Assembly (NCBI RefSeq): GCF_001425005.1
Contig: NZ_LMDB01000033.1
Coordinates: 311,238-375,237, forward strand
Reading direction: 5' to 3'
Source of the DNA: Duganella sp. Root336D2
Lineage (GTDB): Bacteria; Pseudomonadota; Gammaproteobacteria; Burkholderiales; Burkholderiaceae_D
DNA length: 64,000 nucleotides
The position numbers and the translations under genes were made by a program. Of this stretch, positions 1 to 7,540 are shown one piece after another (within the stretch, counting starts at the first letter, position 1; each line of letters opens with the position of its first letter). Under the pieces are notes generated by a model. It ran no database searches. It was not told the origin of the DNA and worked only from the letters and a program-made list of their open reading frames with translations.

Positions 1-55
1 GATTGAAAACCCGCATTTCGACAGGGCCAGGGTCGCGTGATACCATGCTCCCCCT

Positions 56-847
56 ATGCGCAAACGCAATAACAAATCCATCCTGATCAAGACGCCCGAC
101 CAGGTCGAGCTGGCCCGCGTGGCCGGCCAGCTGGCGGCCGACGTGCTGACCTTCATCGCGCCGCACGTCAAGCCGGGCGTCACGACCGCCCAGCTGGACC
201 AGCTGTGCAACGACTACATCGTCAACACCCAGAAAGTCATCCCGGCCAACGTCGGCTATGGCGGCTTCACCGGCACCGTCTGCACCTCGGTCAACGAAGT
301 GGTGTGCCACGGCATCCCGTCCGACAAGAAGATGCTGAAGGATGGCGACATCATCAACATCGACGTCGCCGTCATCAAGGACGAATGGTTTGGCGACACC
401 AGCCGCATGTACTACGTCGGCACGCCGTCGAAAGCGGCGCAGAAGCTGTGCGAAGTAACGTATGACGCGATGTGGGCCGGCATCCGCGCCGTCAAGCCGG
501 GCAAGCGCCTGGGCGACGTCGGGCACGCGATCCAGAAGCTGGCCGAAGCGGCCGGCTACAGCGTCGTGCGCGATTACTGCGGGCATGGCATCGGCATGGT
601 GTACCACGAAGACCCGCAGGTGCTGCACTACGGGCGGCCGGACACTGGCCTGCTGCTGGAGCCGGGCATGGTATTTACGATTGAGCCTATGATCAACGCA
701 GGCAAGCACGCCACGCGCGCGCTGCCGGACGGCTGGACCGTCGTCACGGCCGACCGGTCGCTGTCGGCGCAGTGGGAGCATATGGTGGCGGTGACCGAGA
801 CCGGGTTCGACGTGTTGACTCTCGCACCGGGCGAGCAAAACCGGTAA
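56..847 (+). CDS. map: Methionine aminopeptidase, type I
   Basis: Removes the initiator methionine from nascent proteins in the cytosol. At 263 aa it has the usual length of bacterial type I enzymes. The five metal ligands of the pita-bread fold are readable as D103, D114, H177 (in GHGIG), E210 (TIEPM) and E241, with the conserved H85 in CHGIP. No good ribosome binding site is visible before the ATG. The last two codons and the stop (AAC CGG TAA) lie inside the left arm of a palindromic intergenic element, so the native C-terminus may have been altered by that element. The next gene is convergent. No rpsB or tsf neighbour is seen, so this could be a second map copy in the genome. Confidence 0.96.
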   Translation: MRKRNNKSILIKTPDQVELARVAGQLAADVLTFIAPHVKPGVTTAQLDQLCNDYIVNTQKVIPANVGYGGFTGTVCTSVNEVVCHGIPSDKKMLKDGDIINIDVAVIKDEWFGDTSRMYYVGTPSKAAQKLCEVTYDAMWAGIRAVKPGKRLGDVGHAIQKLAEAAGYSVVRDYCGHGIGMVYHEDPQVLHYGRPDTGLLLEPGMVFTIEPMINAGKHATRALPDGWTVVTADRSLSAQWEHMVAVTETGFDVLTLAPGEQNR

Positions 848-936
848 ACCAGGGTCCGACCCAAGGGTCGGACCCGATTCGCGGCGGCCGCATGTCCGGG
901 TCTGACCCTTGGGTCTGACCCAGGTTTACCGGTTTT
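837..936. repeat. Palindromic intergenic element, ACCGGT family (copy 1)
   Basis: About 100 bp with perfect 14-bp inverted ends (837-850 and 923-936, AAAACCGGTAAACC and its complement). Inside are four copies of an 11-mer GGGTCNGACCC: an inverted pair at 852-862/865-875 and a direct pair at 898-908/911-921. It fills the whole gap between the convergent genes map and barstar. The left arm carries the map stop codon, and the right arm overlaps the barstar stop codon (TTA on the plus strand at 935-937). It could act as a bidirectional terminator or be a mobile REP-like unit; neither is proven. There is no classical T-tract. Confidence 0.85.
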
Positions 937-1252
937 AACGCAAAGTCAGCTTCAACGCCGGCTTCTCGCCATAATCGTCATAACGCTCATTGATGCCGCC
1001 GACGCAGTAAGTAATCTCTTCCAGCAAATCCGCCGGCATTTTCGAAGCGTCGGTAATGACGATCTCCAGCACCTCGTTCGGTTTCAGCCGGAACTTCGTC
1101 ATATTGTCCTCATCGCGCAGGTAGGACAGGCAATCCACCCAGGCATCGATAGTCGCGCCATAGCCCGAAGGGAACCCAAGTTCCGCCTGGCAGGCAGCGT
1201 GGAAAGCAGCTTCATCGCCGATCGCGGCGCCGTTTAACGTGGCAATAGCCAT
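935..1252 (-). CDS. Barstar family protein
   Basis: A 105-residue protein resembling barstar, the tight inhibitor of the barnase ribonuclease. The family pattern of an N-terminal strand, a Phe-Pro segment near residue 27 (GFPSGYGATIDAW) and a following Asp-rich helix is visible. It is the last gene of the leftward bamE-dapB-exbB-exbD run, its start overlapping the exbD stop by one base. No barnase-like gene lies beside it, so it may inhibit a ribonuclease encoded elsewhere or have another role. Its stop codon is supplied by the flanking palindromic element. Confidence 0.8.
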   Translation of the reverse strand: MAIATLNGAAIGDEAAFHAACQAELGFPSGYGATIDAWVDCLSYLRDEDNMTKFRLKPNEVLEIVITDASKMPADLLEEITYCVGGINERYDDYGEKPALKLTLR

Positions 1253-1674
1253 TATTTCTTTTCCTTCGGATCGGTGACAAACCCAATGCGGGTCAGGCCA
1301 TGCGACTGCGCCGCCGCCATCACCTGCGCCACCACTTCATAGCGGGTATCCTTGTCCGCCCGCAGCTGCAACTCCGGCTGCTGCGGCAAGTCCGCCGCCC
1401 CGGCCAGACGCTGTTCCAGCTCCCCGGCCTGCAAGGCATCATTGTTCCAGTAGACCGTGCCGGCGGCATCGATGGCCAGCGTCACGGTGTCGGCTTCCTG
1501 CGGCAGCGCCCTGGCCTGCGCCTTGGGCAGCTCCAGCTGCACCGCATTGGTAAACATCGGCGCGCTGATGATGAAGATCACCAGCAGCACCAGCATCACG
1601 TCCACCATCGGCGTGACGTTGATGTCCGCCATGGATTCCTTCTGCCGGTGGTGGTTGAAGGAGCCGAATGCCAT
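1252..1674 (-). CDS. exbD: ExbD/TolR-type biopolymer transport protein
   Basis: Inner-membrane partner of the ExbB/TolQ proton channel, which powers TonB- or Tol-dependent processes. The 140 aa comprise a short cytoplasmic tail, one membrane helix at about residues 24-41 carrying the essential Asp (D25 in PMVDVMLVLL), and a periplasmic domain. It lies 4 bases downstream of exbB and overlaps the barstar gene by one base, so it is clearly part of one transcript. No TonB gene is adjacent; one is present about 37 kb away. Whether it serves TonB or Tol is not decidable from sequence alone; the INVTPMVDVMLVLLVIFI stretch fits both. Confidence 0.9.
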   Translation of the reverse strand: MAFGSFNHHRQKESMADINVTPMVDVMLVLLVIFIISAPMFTNAVQLELPKAQARALPQEADTVTLAIDAAGTVYWNNDALQAGELEQRLAGAADLPQQPELQLRADKDTRYEVVAQVMAAAQSHGLTRIGFVTDPKEKK

Positions 1675-1678
1675 CAGT

Positions 1679-2335
1679 TCAGTCCCTGGCCAGGTAAGCG
1701 TGCAAGTCGTGCGCGAAAGCGTCCAGCTCGGACAGCGTGATGCGGTTGATGCGGTTAAAGCCGTTATATGCCAGCACCGCCGGAATCGCCACCGTCAGGC
1801 CGACGCCGGTCATGATCAAGGCCTCGCCCACCGGCCCGGCCACTTTGTCGATCTGCACCGTGCCTTGCGCCGACACTGCCGCCAGCGCATGGTAGATGCC
1901 CCACACTGTGCCCAGCAGCCCGACAAAGGGCGCCGTGGAAGCGATCGACGCCAGCAGCGTCAAGCCCGATTCCAGCCGCGTGGTCGAGACGTGGATCGCG
2001 TCGCGCAGCACGCGCGTCACCTGCTCGGCGCGCCCCATCTCGGCGGCGATGCTGCCATTCCTGGCATGCGCCAGCTGGTGCGCGCCGGCCTGCGCCACGG
2101 CCGCGAAAATACCTTCCCGGTCGCGCGCCGCCATCAGCGCCACGCCATCGGCCACCGACGGCGCGTCCCAGAACGCCTGCACCGCCGGCGCCGCGCGCCG
2201 CACGCGCCACGCGGCCCAGCCCTTCCACAGGATGAAGAACCAGGACGCCAGCGACATCGCCAGCAGCAGGTAAGCCACGGCGTGGCTGATCGCATCGCCG
2301 CGCTGCCAGTAGCTGGCGAAGGTAAAGTGCTCCAT
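1679..2335 (-). CDS. exbB: MotA/TolQ/ExbB proton channel family protein
   Basis: A 218-aa integral membrane protein with three expected helices: near residues 18-38, and two in the C-terminal half around 110-135 and 155-175. The last two contain the Ala/Thr/Gly-rich segments typical of the channel (TAPFVGLLGTVWGIYHAL, then the PVGEALIMTGVGLTVAIPAV segment). It forms the proton-conducting complex with the ExbD protein encoded immediately downstream. Its ATG overlaps the dapB stop by one base (TGATG), indicating translational coupling. The role in energising TonB-dependent receptors fits the many receptors in this window but is inferred. Confidence 0.9.
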   Translation of the reverse strand: MEHFTFASYWQRGDAISHAVAYLLLAMSLASWFFILWKGWAAWRVRRAAPAVQAFWDAPSVADGVALMAARDREGIFAAVAQAGAHQLAHARNGSIAAEMGRAEQVTRVLRDAIHVSTTRLESGLTLLASIASTAPFVGLLGTVWGIYHALAAVSAQGTVQIDKVAGPVGEALIMTGVGLTVAIPAVLAYNGFNRINRITLSELDAFAHDLHAYLARD

Positions 2336-3144
2336 CAGCCGTTCAGGCCCAGCACGTCATACATATCGTACAAGCCGGTCTTCTTGTCGGCCAGGAACCG
2401 GGCCGCGCGCAGCGAGCCGTTGGCGTAGTGCTGGCGCGAAGAGGACTTGTGGCTGATTTCAATGCGCTCGCCCTCGGTGGCAAACATCACGGTATGGTCG
2501 CCGATGATGTCGCCGCCGCGCACGGTGGCAAAGCCGATCGAGGACGGGTCGCGCGGGCCGGTCACGCCTTCGCGCGCGAACACGCCGCACTCCTTCAGGT
2601 CGCGCCCCAGCGCGTCGGCAATCACCTCGCCCATTTTCAGCGCGGTGCCGGACGGCGCGTCGACCTTGTGGCGGTGGTGCGCCTCGATGATCTCGATGTC
2701 GTAGCCGAGGTCGAACTGCTTGGCCGCAAACTCCAGCAGCTTCAGGGTCACGTTCACGCCCACGCTCATATTCGGTGCGAACACGATGGCGGTTTTTTGC
2801 GCCGCGGCCGCGATGGCGGCCTTGCCCGCTTCATCGAAGCCGGTGGTGCCGATCACCATCTTCACGCCGTGCTCGGCGCAGTAAGCCAGGTGGGCCAGGG
2901 TGCCTTCCGGGCGGGTGAAGTCGATCAGCACGTCGGCGCCGGCCAGACCGCTCGCCAGCTCGGCAGTGATGGCCACGCCCGCCGGCTGGCCGGTAAAGGC
3001 GGCAGCGTCGCTGCCCAGGGCAGGCGCGCCCTCGCGGTCCAGCGCACCTGCCAGGCGGGCGTCGGGCGCTTTCTGCACCGCCTCGATCAACATATGGCCC
3101 ATGCGGCCGCTGGCGCCGGCGATGGCGATCTTCAGTTGCGTCAT
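2335..3144 (-). CDS. dapB: 4-hydroxy-tetrahydrodipicolinate reductase
   Basis: NAD(P)H-dependent reductase of the diaminopimelate/lysine pathway, feeding peptidoglycan synthesis. The 269-aa length is typical. Visible are the N-terminal Rossmann signature IAGASGRMG (residues 7-15), the GTTGF segment and the catalytic/substrate motif EAHHRHKVDAPSGTAL around residues 155-170. It is second in the operon after bamE (12-base gap) and directly coupled to exbB. Lysine synthesis next to exbBD and bamE is a known betaproteobacterial arrangement. Confidence 0.97.
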   Translation of the reverse strand: MTQLKIAIAGASGRMGHMLIEAVQKAPDARLAGALDREGAPALGSDAAAFTGQPAGVAITAELASGLAGADVLIDFTRPEGTLAHLAYCAEHGVKMVIGTTGFDEAGKAAIAAAAQKTAIVFAPNMSVGVNVTLKLLEFAAKQFDLGYDIEIIEAHHRHKVDAPSGTALKMGEVIADALGRDLKECGVFAREGVTGPRDPSSIGFATVRGGDIIGDHTVMFATEGERIEISHKSSSRQHYANGSLRAARFLADKKTGLYDMYDVLGLNG

Positions 3145-3156
3145 CTTGCTGGTTCC

Positions 3157-3708
3157 TTATTGCTTGGTGCCCGATTCCTGGCCGCCCGGCAGCGGCGCCT
3201 TGCCCGGCGCCAGGTTGCCCTTGGCCGCCTCGGCCTTCTTGAAGTCCTTGATCGGGCCGGCGATGCGCGCGATGTATTCCTGTTCGGTCGGCAGGTTGCC
3301 GCCCTCGAAGCTGGCCACCTTGTCATCCTTGTCGAACACCACCACCACGGTGCTGGTAGTCAGCTCGCCATTGCCCTTGGCCAGGCGGAACGGGTAATCC
3401 CAGCGCTTGCCATGGAAGGCGTCGGCCATCAGCGGCGTGCCGAGCAGGAACTTGACCTGGTCCTTGCTCATGCCTTCCTTGAGCTGGGCCAGCATTTCCC
3501 TGGACACGAAATTGCCCTGCTGGATGTCGGGGCGGTAGGGCGAGAAGAACCACAGGAACTTCTGCGTCTTGGTGATCTGGGTGGTCTGGGCCCCCTGCGA
3601 GGCTTCCACCGGAGCCACGGTGGCCGGCTTGCTGGCGCAGGCAGCCAACAGGGCGGCGGCCAGCAGCGGAGTGCTACGTTGCAACAAAGACAGCGGGGTC
3701 AAACGCAT
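3157..3708 (-). CDS. bamE: Outer membrane assembly factor BamE (SmpA/OmlA lipoprotein)
   Basis: Lipoprotein subunit of the BAM complex that folds outer-membrane beta-barrels. It has a short signal peptide ending in the lipobox LAAC (lipidated Cys at residue 24 of the chosen start). The BamE fold follows, with the QGNFVSREMLAQLKEGMSKD segment and VKFLLGTPL typical of the family. I chose the second ATG because a GAGG Shine-Dalgarno lies about 10 bases upstream of it and only one base from the first. At 183 aa it is longer than E. coli BamE (113 aa), owing to a C-terminal tail rich in Lys, Ala and Gly. It is divergent from fur, as in many proteobacteria. Confidence 0.93.
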   Translation of the reverse strand: MRLTPLSLLQRSTPLLAAALLAACASKPATVAPVEASQGAQTTQITKTQKFLWFFSPYRPDIQQGNFVSREMLAQLKEGMSKDQVKFLLGTPLMADAFHGKRWDYPFRLAKGNGELTTSTVVVVFDKDDKVASFEGGNLPTEQEYIARIAGPIKDFKKAEAAKGNLAPGKAPLPGGQESGTKQ

Positions 3709-3790
3709 GGTATGCATACCTCAATTCCGTGAGCAGAAGTGCCTAAAACGCTATATCATAAAGCACTTCCCGCAACTGACGTTAGCAAAC
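3709..3790. promoter_or_regulatory. Shared divergent promoter region bamE/fur
   Basis: An 82-base gap between the two divergent starts. On the minus strand TATGAT (3760-3755) is a plausible -10 for the bamE operon. The A+T-rich block CTATATCATAAA could also serve fur on the plus strand. No clear -35 hexamers and no convincing Fur box are visible here. Confidence 0.35.
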
Positions 3791-4219
3791 ATGAGTAACA
3801 GCCCTACCGACCTGAAGGCGTCCGGCCTGAAGGCTACCCTGCCGCGCCTGAAGATCCTCGATATTTTCCAGAGCAGCCCCGTGCGCCATCTGACGGCGGA
3901 AGACGTGTACAAGCTGCTGCTGGCCGAGAACATGGACGTCGGCCTGGCCACCGTGTACCGCGTGCTGACCCAGTTCGAGCAGGCCGGCCTGCTCAACCGC
4001 AACCATTTCGAGAGCGGCAAGGCGATTTTCGAGCTCAACGAAGGCTCGCACCACGACCACCTGGTCTGCCTCGATTGCGGCCGGGTGGAAGAATTCGTCG
4101 ACGAAGAGATTGAAAAGCGCCAGCAAAGCATCGCCGCCGAGCGCGGCTTCAAGATCGCCGAGCATGCGCTGGCCATCTACGGCACCTGCACCAAGGACAA
4201 GTGCCCGCACAGGCATTAA
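3791..4219 (+). CDS. fur: Ferric uptake regulator Fur
   Basis: Fe(II)-dependent repressor of iron-uptake genes. The protein from this ATG is 142 aa, the normal Fur length. It has an N-terminal winged helix (KATLPRLKILDIF, then DVGLATVYRVLTQFEQAGLL) and a C-terminal metal/dimer domain with HHDHLVCLDCGRVEEF (residues 89-104) and a terminal Cys pair in GTCTKDKCPHRH. The in-frame extension upstream to 3569 is rejected because it runs through bamE. Likely targets within this window are the three Fur-box-like sites at 37.9, 38.0 and 42.1 kb. The gene ends 3 bases from the convergent hrcA stop. Confidence 0.97.
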   Translation: MSNSPTDLKASGLKATLPRLKILDIFQSSPVRHLTAEDVYKLLLAENMDVGLATVYRVLTQFEQAGLLNRNHFESGKAIFELNEGSHHDHLVCLDCGRVEEFVDEEIEKRQQSIAAERGFKIAEHALAIYGTCTKDKCPHRH

Positions 4220-4222
4220 GGC

Positions 4223-5239
4223 CTACTGGTTGCTGAGCGCGTTCGACAGCAGCCGCGACGTGATATCGACAATCGGGATGACCCGCTCGTAGGCCATGCG
4301 GGTCGGCCCGATCACCCCCAGCGTCCCCACGATCTTGCCGTTCGCCTCATAGGGCGCGGTCACCACGCTCATCGCATCCATCGGCACCAGCTGCGACTCG
4401 CCGCCGATGAAAATCTGCACGCCGGAAGCCTTGGACGAGACGTCCAGCAGCTGCATCAGGCCGGTCTTCTGTTCGAACAGGTCGAACATCGCACGCAGCG
4501 AACTCATATTCGAGGACAGCTCGGCCACCGACAGCAAATTGCGCTCGCCGGCGATCACCATGTCGTCGGCCGATTCGGCCATCGCCGCGCTGCCCGCCTC
4601 CACTGCGGCCTGCATCAGGCGCCCCATATCGTCGCGCAACTGGCGCAGCTCGTGCTGCAGGCGCCCGCGCACGTCTTCGAACGAGAGCCCGGAATAATGC
4701 TGGTTGATGAAATTGGCCGACTGCTGCAACTGCGCCGGCGTGTAGTCGACATCGGTCAGCAGGATGCGGTTTTGCACGTCGCCGCCGGGCAGCACGATCA
4801 CCAGCAGCACGCGCTTGTCGCCCAGGCGCAGGAACTCGATCTGCTGGAACACCGACTCGTGGCGCGGCGCCACCACCACGCCGGCAAACTGGGTCAGCGA
4901 GGACAGCATCTGGGCCGCGTTGGCAATCAGCTTTTGCGGCTGCGGCGAGGTCACCTGCAAGCCGGCCTGCACCGCGCGCTCGTCGATGTGCTGCACCGTC
5001 AGCAGGGTGTCGACAAAGATGCGGTAGCCGCGCGGGGTCGGCACCCGTCCCGCCGAAGTATGCGGGCTGGCCACATAGCCCTGCTCTTCCAGGTCGGCCA
5101 TGATGTTGCGGATGGTGGCCGGCGACAGCTCCAGCCCGGAAATTTTGGACAGCGAACGCGAGCCCACCGGCTGGCCGTCGGCGATGTAGCGCTCGACCAG
5201 GGCTTTGAGCAGGGTTTGGGCACGGATATCGAGATGCAT
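4223..5239 (-). CDS. hrcA: Heat-inducible transcription repressor HrcA
   Basis: Repressor of class I heat-shock genes (groESL, dnaK), acting at CIRCE operators. From the chosen ATG (MHLDIRAQTLLKALVERYIADG) it is 338 aa, the family length; the longer reading frame would run into the upstream gene. An N-terminal winged helix contains the pattern LSPATIRNIMADLEEQGYV, followed by the GAF-like inserted domain. No CIRCE element (TTAGCACTC-N9-GAGTGCTAA) is visible near it, so autoregulation is not evident. It starts 4 bases after the HAD phosphatase stop and is likely co-transcribed with it. Confidence 0.95.
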   Translation of the reverse strand: MHLDIRAQTLLKALVERYIADGQPVGSRSLSKISGLELSPATIRNIMADLEEQGYVASPHTSAGRVPTPRGYRIFVDTLLTVQHIDERAVQAGLQVTSPQPQKLIANAAQMLSSLTQFAGVVVAPRHESVFQQIEFLRLGDKRVLLVIVLPGGDVQNRILLTDVDYTPAQLQQSANFINQHYSGLSFEDVRGRLQHELRQLRDDMGRLMQAAVEAGSAAMAESADDMVIAGERNLLSVAELSSNMSSLRAMFDLFEQKTGLMQLLDVSSKASGVQIFIGGESQLVPMDAMSVVTAPYEANGKIVGTLGVIGPTRMAYERVIPIVDITSRLLSNALSNQ

Positions 5240-5243
5240 AGCG

Positions 5244-5939
5244 CTATTCTGCCAACTGTTGTTCCAGCCACGCAAGCAATTCATCGAGCGTGGCGCAAAT
5301 CGCATCGGGCTGCGGCGCGCCAGCGGGCAGGACGGCGCCGCGCCGGTTCATCCACACCGCGCGCAGGCCGGCTGCCTGCGCCCCGGCCACATCCAGCGCC
5401 AGGTCGTCGCCCACGTACACCGCATCGTGCGGCGCCACGCCCAGCGCTGCGCAGGCGGCGCGGAAAATGTCCGGCGCCGGCTTGGCCGCGCCGAAATGGG
5501 CCGCTGCCAGCGAGACCCCGAAATGGTGGGCCAGGCCGATCACTTCGAGGTCGGCATTGCCGTTGGAAATCGTACCCAGCTGCACGTGCCGGCGCAGCTT
5601 GAGCAAGCCCGGCAGCACGTCGTCATACGGCGTCACCGCATTGCGCGCGGCAAAGAAGTGGCGCATGGCGCCATCGACGTGGGCCGCATCCTCGCCGGCG
5701 GCGGCAAAGGCGGCCTGCAGGCTGGCGCGGCGCAGCCGGCCCAGGTCGATCAGCAGCTCCGGCCGGGCCGCCGCCAGTTCGGCGCGGTGCGCGCGCAAGG
5801 CCTCGATCGACCACTGCGCCGCCACTTTCGGCGCATGGGCCGCCAGCCAGGCGTGCAGCGTGAGTTCCGCCTCGGCAATCACGGGCGCGATCGGCCACAG
5901 GGTGTCGTCCAGGTCGAACAGGATGGCTTGGGGCTTCAT
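5244..5939 (-). CDS. HAD family hydrolase (phosphatase-like)
   Basis: A 231-aa haloacid-dehalogenase superfamily protein. All four HAD motifs are seen: FDLDDTLW (Asp8/Asp10), SNGNA for motif II, the motif III Lys in AAKPAPDIF, and VGDDLALDVAGA for motif IV. The helical cap between motifs I and II suggests a subclass I small-molecule phosphatase acting on sugar phosphates, nucleotides or similar; the substrate cannot be read. It precedes hrcA in a two-gene leftward unit. The sequence upstream of its ATG (5940-6075) separates it from the divergent lipoprotein gene. Confidence 0.9.
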   Translation of the reverse strand: MKPQAILFDLDDTLWPIAPVIAEAELTLHAWLAAHAPKVAAQWSIEALRAHRAELAAARPELLIDLGRLRRASLQAAFAAAGEDAAHVDGAMRHFFAARNAVTPYDDVLPGLLKLRRHVQLGTISNGNADLEVIGLAHHFGVSLAAAHFGAAKPAPDIFRAACAALGVAPHDAVYVGDDLALDVAGAQAAGLRAVWMNRRGAVLPAGAPQPDAICATLDELLAWLEQQLAE

Positions 5940-6075
5940 GGGCGCATTGTACCGCGCCGCGGTTGCAAGCTGTTACAAGGGAAAAGCTGGTCAAATCGGC
6001 TAAAGAAGTGGCAAATGCACTAAAATAGGCGCCGATTTGTCCGCGCAATGCGCGCAACCGAATGGAGAACGTGGA

Positions 6076-6696
6076 ATGAAGAGTAAGTATCTGTCTGCCG
6101 CCGCCGCGCTGCTGTGCGTCGCCGGACTGGCCGCCTGTGGCGGCAAGGGCAATGGCAGCATCGCCCTGGTAGTCCAGGTCGTCGGCCTGGACCGCGGCGG
6201 CCTGGTGCTGCAAAACAATGGCGGCGACGACCTGACCATCAGCGCCGCCGGCAGCGCCAGTTATTCCTTCGCCACCCTGATGGCCCCGGACTCCCAGTTC
6301 AACGTCACGCTCAAGACCGTCCCGGCGAATGTGACCTGCAAGCTGGCCAATAACACCGGCAAGATCAATTACTACACCTACAACCAGACCGTCGTGAACT
6401 GCGCCGCCGACCCGTACACCCTGGGCGGCACCATCCGCAGCGTGGCCGCAGACGGCACCGGGGCGGAACCGCTGAGCGCCGACGGCCTGGTGCTGGCCAA
6501 CGGCGCCCAAACCCTGGCCGTGGCCAGGGGCGCCAGCACCTGGCAGTTCGCAACCCCGATTGGCAACCAGAATGTCTACGGCGTGACGGTGCTGACGCAG
6601 CCGGCCGGCCAGCAGTGCGAAGTGAGCATGGGCACCGGCACCATGCCAGCGCGGAACGTGGTCGATGTGGCCGTCACCTGCAAGAAACCCCAATAA
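6076..6696 (+). CDS. Lipoprotein with two Ig-like tandem modules
   Basis: A 206-aa secreted lipoprotein with signal peptide and lipobox LAAC (Cys21). Two copies of a roughly 85-residue beta-rich module follow. Each carries the pattern G-L-V-L-x-N-N/G-G, an F/Y-x-F strand, Y/F-x-V-x-V/L-x-x-Q/T-P, then a single Cys in a QxCxV/VTCKL setting and a final V-x-C. Such modules recur in many proteobacterial surface proteins of unknown role. I chose the ATG at 6076 because GGAGAACGTGG precedes it. The next gene, 9 bases downstream, is a paralogue, so this is a tandem duplication. Function is unknown; cell-surface or periplasmic-face location is inferred. Confidence 0.8.
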   Translation: MKSKYLSAAAALLCVAGLAACGGKGNGSIALVVQVVGLDRGGLVLQNNGGDDLTISAAGSASYSFATLMAPDSQFNVTLKTVPANVTCKLANNTGKINYYTYNQTVVNCAADPYTLGGTIRSVAADGTGAEPLSADGLVLANGAQTLAVARGASTWQFATPIGNQNVYGVTVLTQPAGQQCEVSMGTGTMPARNVVDVAVTCKKPQ

Positions 6697-6705
6697 GGAC
6701 AACAG

Positions 6706-7305
6706 ATGAAAATACAAGTCATTGGCGCGGCCCTGCTGGCCGCAGCGCTGGCCGCTTGCGGCGGCAAGGCCGACTTCGTGGTCGGCGGCCCGATCACCGG
6801 CCTCAGCAACCCGAACCTGGTGCTGGTGAATAACGGCGAAGAACTCAAGGTGGCCAGCGGCGCCACCAGTTTCAGCTTCCCCAACAGCATCAGCTACGGC
6901 ACCGAATACAACGTCACCATCAAGACCCAGCCGGACCACATGAACTGCGAGGTGGTGGGCGGCAAAGGCTCGGCCGGCCACACCACCACGATTTCCATCG
7001 GCATCGCCTGCGCCCTGAAGCAGTACACGGTGGGCGGCAAGGTAGTCAGCATCGCCAAGGACAACACCTCGGGTCCGCTGAGCGCCGACAAGCTGGTCCT
7101 GGTCAACGGCAGCTCGAGCGGCCAGATTGCCATCGCCAAGGGCGCCACCAGCTTCGTCATCCCAGGCTTCCTGCCGTACGGCACCGCTTACGGCCTGTCC
7201 GTGTTTACCCAGGCCGAAGGCCAGGATTGCAAGATCACCAACGGCAGCGGCGTGGTGGGCGATGCCGACCGCACGGATGTGGTGGTCACCTGCACAGTGT
7301 TATAA
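6706..7305 (+). CDS. Lipoprotein with two Ig-like tandem modules (paralogue)
   Basis: A 199-aa lipoprotein (lipobox LAAC, Cys18) sharing the two-module architecture of the gene just upstream. The modules show NPNLVLVNNGEEL...FSFPN...YNVTIKTQPDHMNC and DKLVLVNGSSSGQ...FVIPG...YGLSVFTQAEGQDC. The pair is transcribed together, and a strong rho-independent terminator follows about 100 bases later. Divergence between the two is large enough that duplication is not recent. The substrate or partner is unknown; the even Cys pattern suggests one disulfide per module. Confidence 0.8.
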   Translation: MKIQVIGAALLAAALAACGGKADFVVGGPITGLSNPNLVLVNNGEELKVASGATSFSFPNSISYGTEYNVTIKTQPDHMNCEVVGGKGSAGHTTTISIGIACALKQYTVGGKVVSIAKDNTSGPLSADKLVLVNGSSSGQIAIAKGATSFVIPGFLPYGTAYGLSVFTQAEGQDCKITNGSGVVGDADRTDVVVTCTVL

Positions 7306-7407
7306 GCAGGAGGAATGACTGGGATTCCAAAAATAAATTGGAACAATATGCCGCGACGCAGCATAATTACACCTGTCTCCTCCACTTCTTAACAGAAATG
7401 GATTCAG

Positions 7408-7433
7408 CCCGCTCCCTGAGCGGGTTTTTTTTT
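7408..7433 (+). terminator. Rho-independent terminator after the lipoprotein pair
   Basis: A 7-bp stem CCCGCTC/GAGCGGG (7408-7414 with 7418-7424) and a 3-base loop, followed by nine T residues (7425-7433). It is a textbook intrinsic terminator and separates the lipoprotein transcript from the O-antigen-ligase-like gene. Confidence 0.92.
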
Positions 7434-7540
7434 GCCCCCATGCCGGGCTCGCCGCAAACGCAGCGGTCTTGATGGGTGCGCCGTTTGTAGGCTATAGTCG
7501 GCTACTGTTTCAAGAGCCAAGCGGCAGCGCTGGAAAATTT

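Noticed and set aside
1..55. Upstream gene at the window start
   Set aside because: Only 55 bases; no clear end of a reading frame or RNA gene could be supported.
839..934. Palindromic elements as insertion sequences or attachment sites
   Set aside because: No transposase or integrase and no target duplications visible; described as intergenic repeats instead.
3569..3790. N-terminal extension of Fur
   Set aside because: Lies inside bamE on the other strand; the ATG at 3791 gives the normal Fur length.
5940..6075. Possible CIRCE operator near hrcA
   Set aside because: No TTAGCACTC/GAGTGCTAA pair found; nothing to support HrcA autoregulation.
5623..6981. Minus-strand frame overlapping the lipoprotein and HAD genes
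   Set aside because: Conflicts with both real genes and shows no family motifs.
7227..7472. Small plus-strand frame over the end of the second lipoprotein
   Set aside because: Reads through the rho-independent terminator and overlaps a real gene in another frame.
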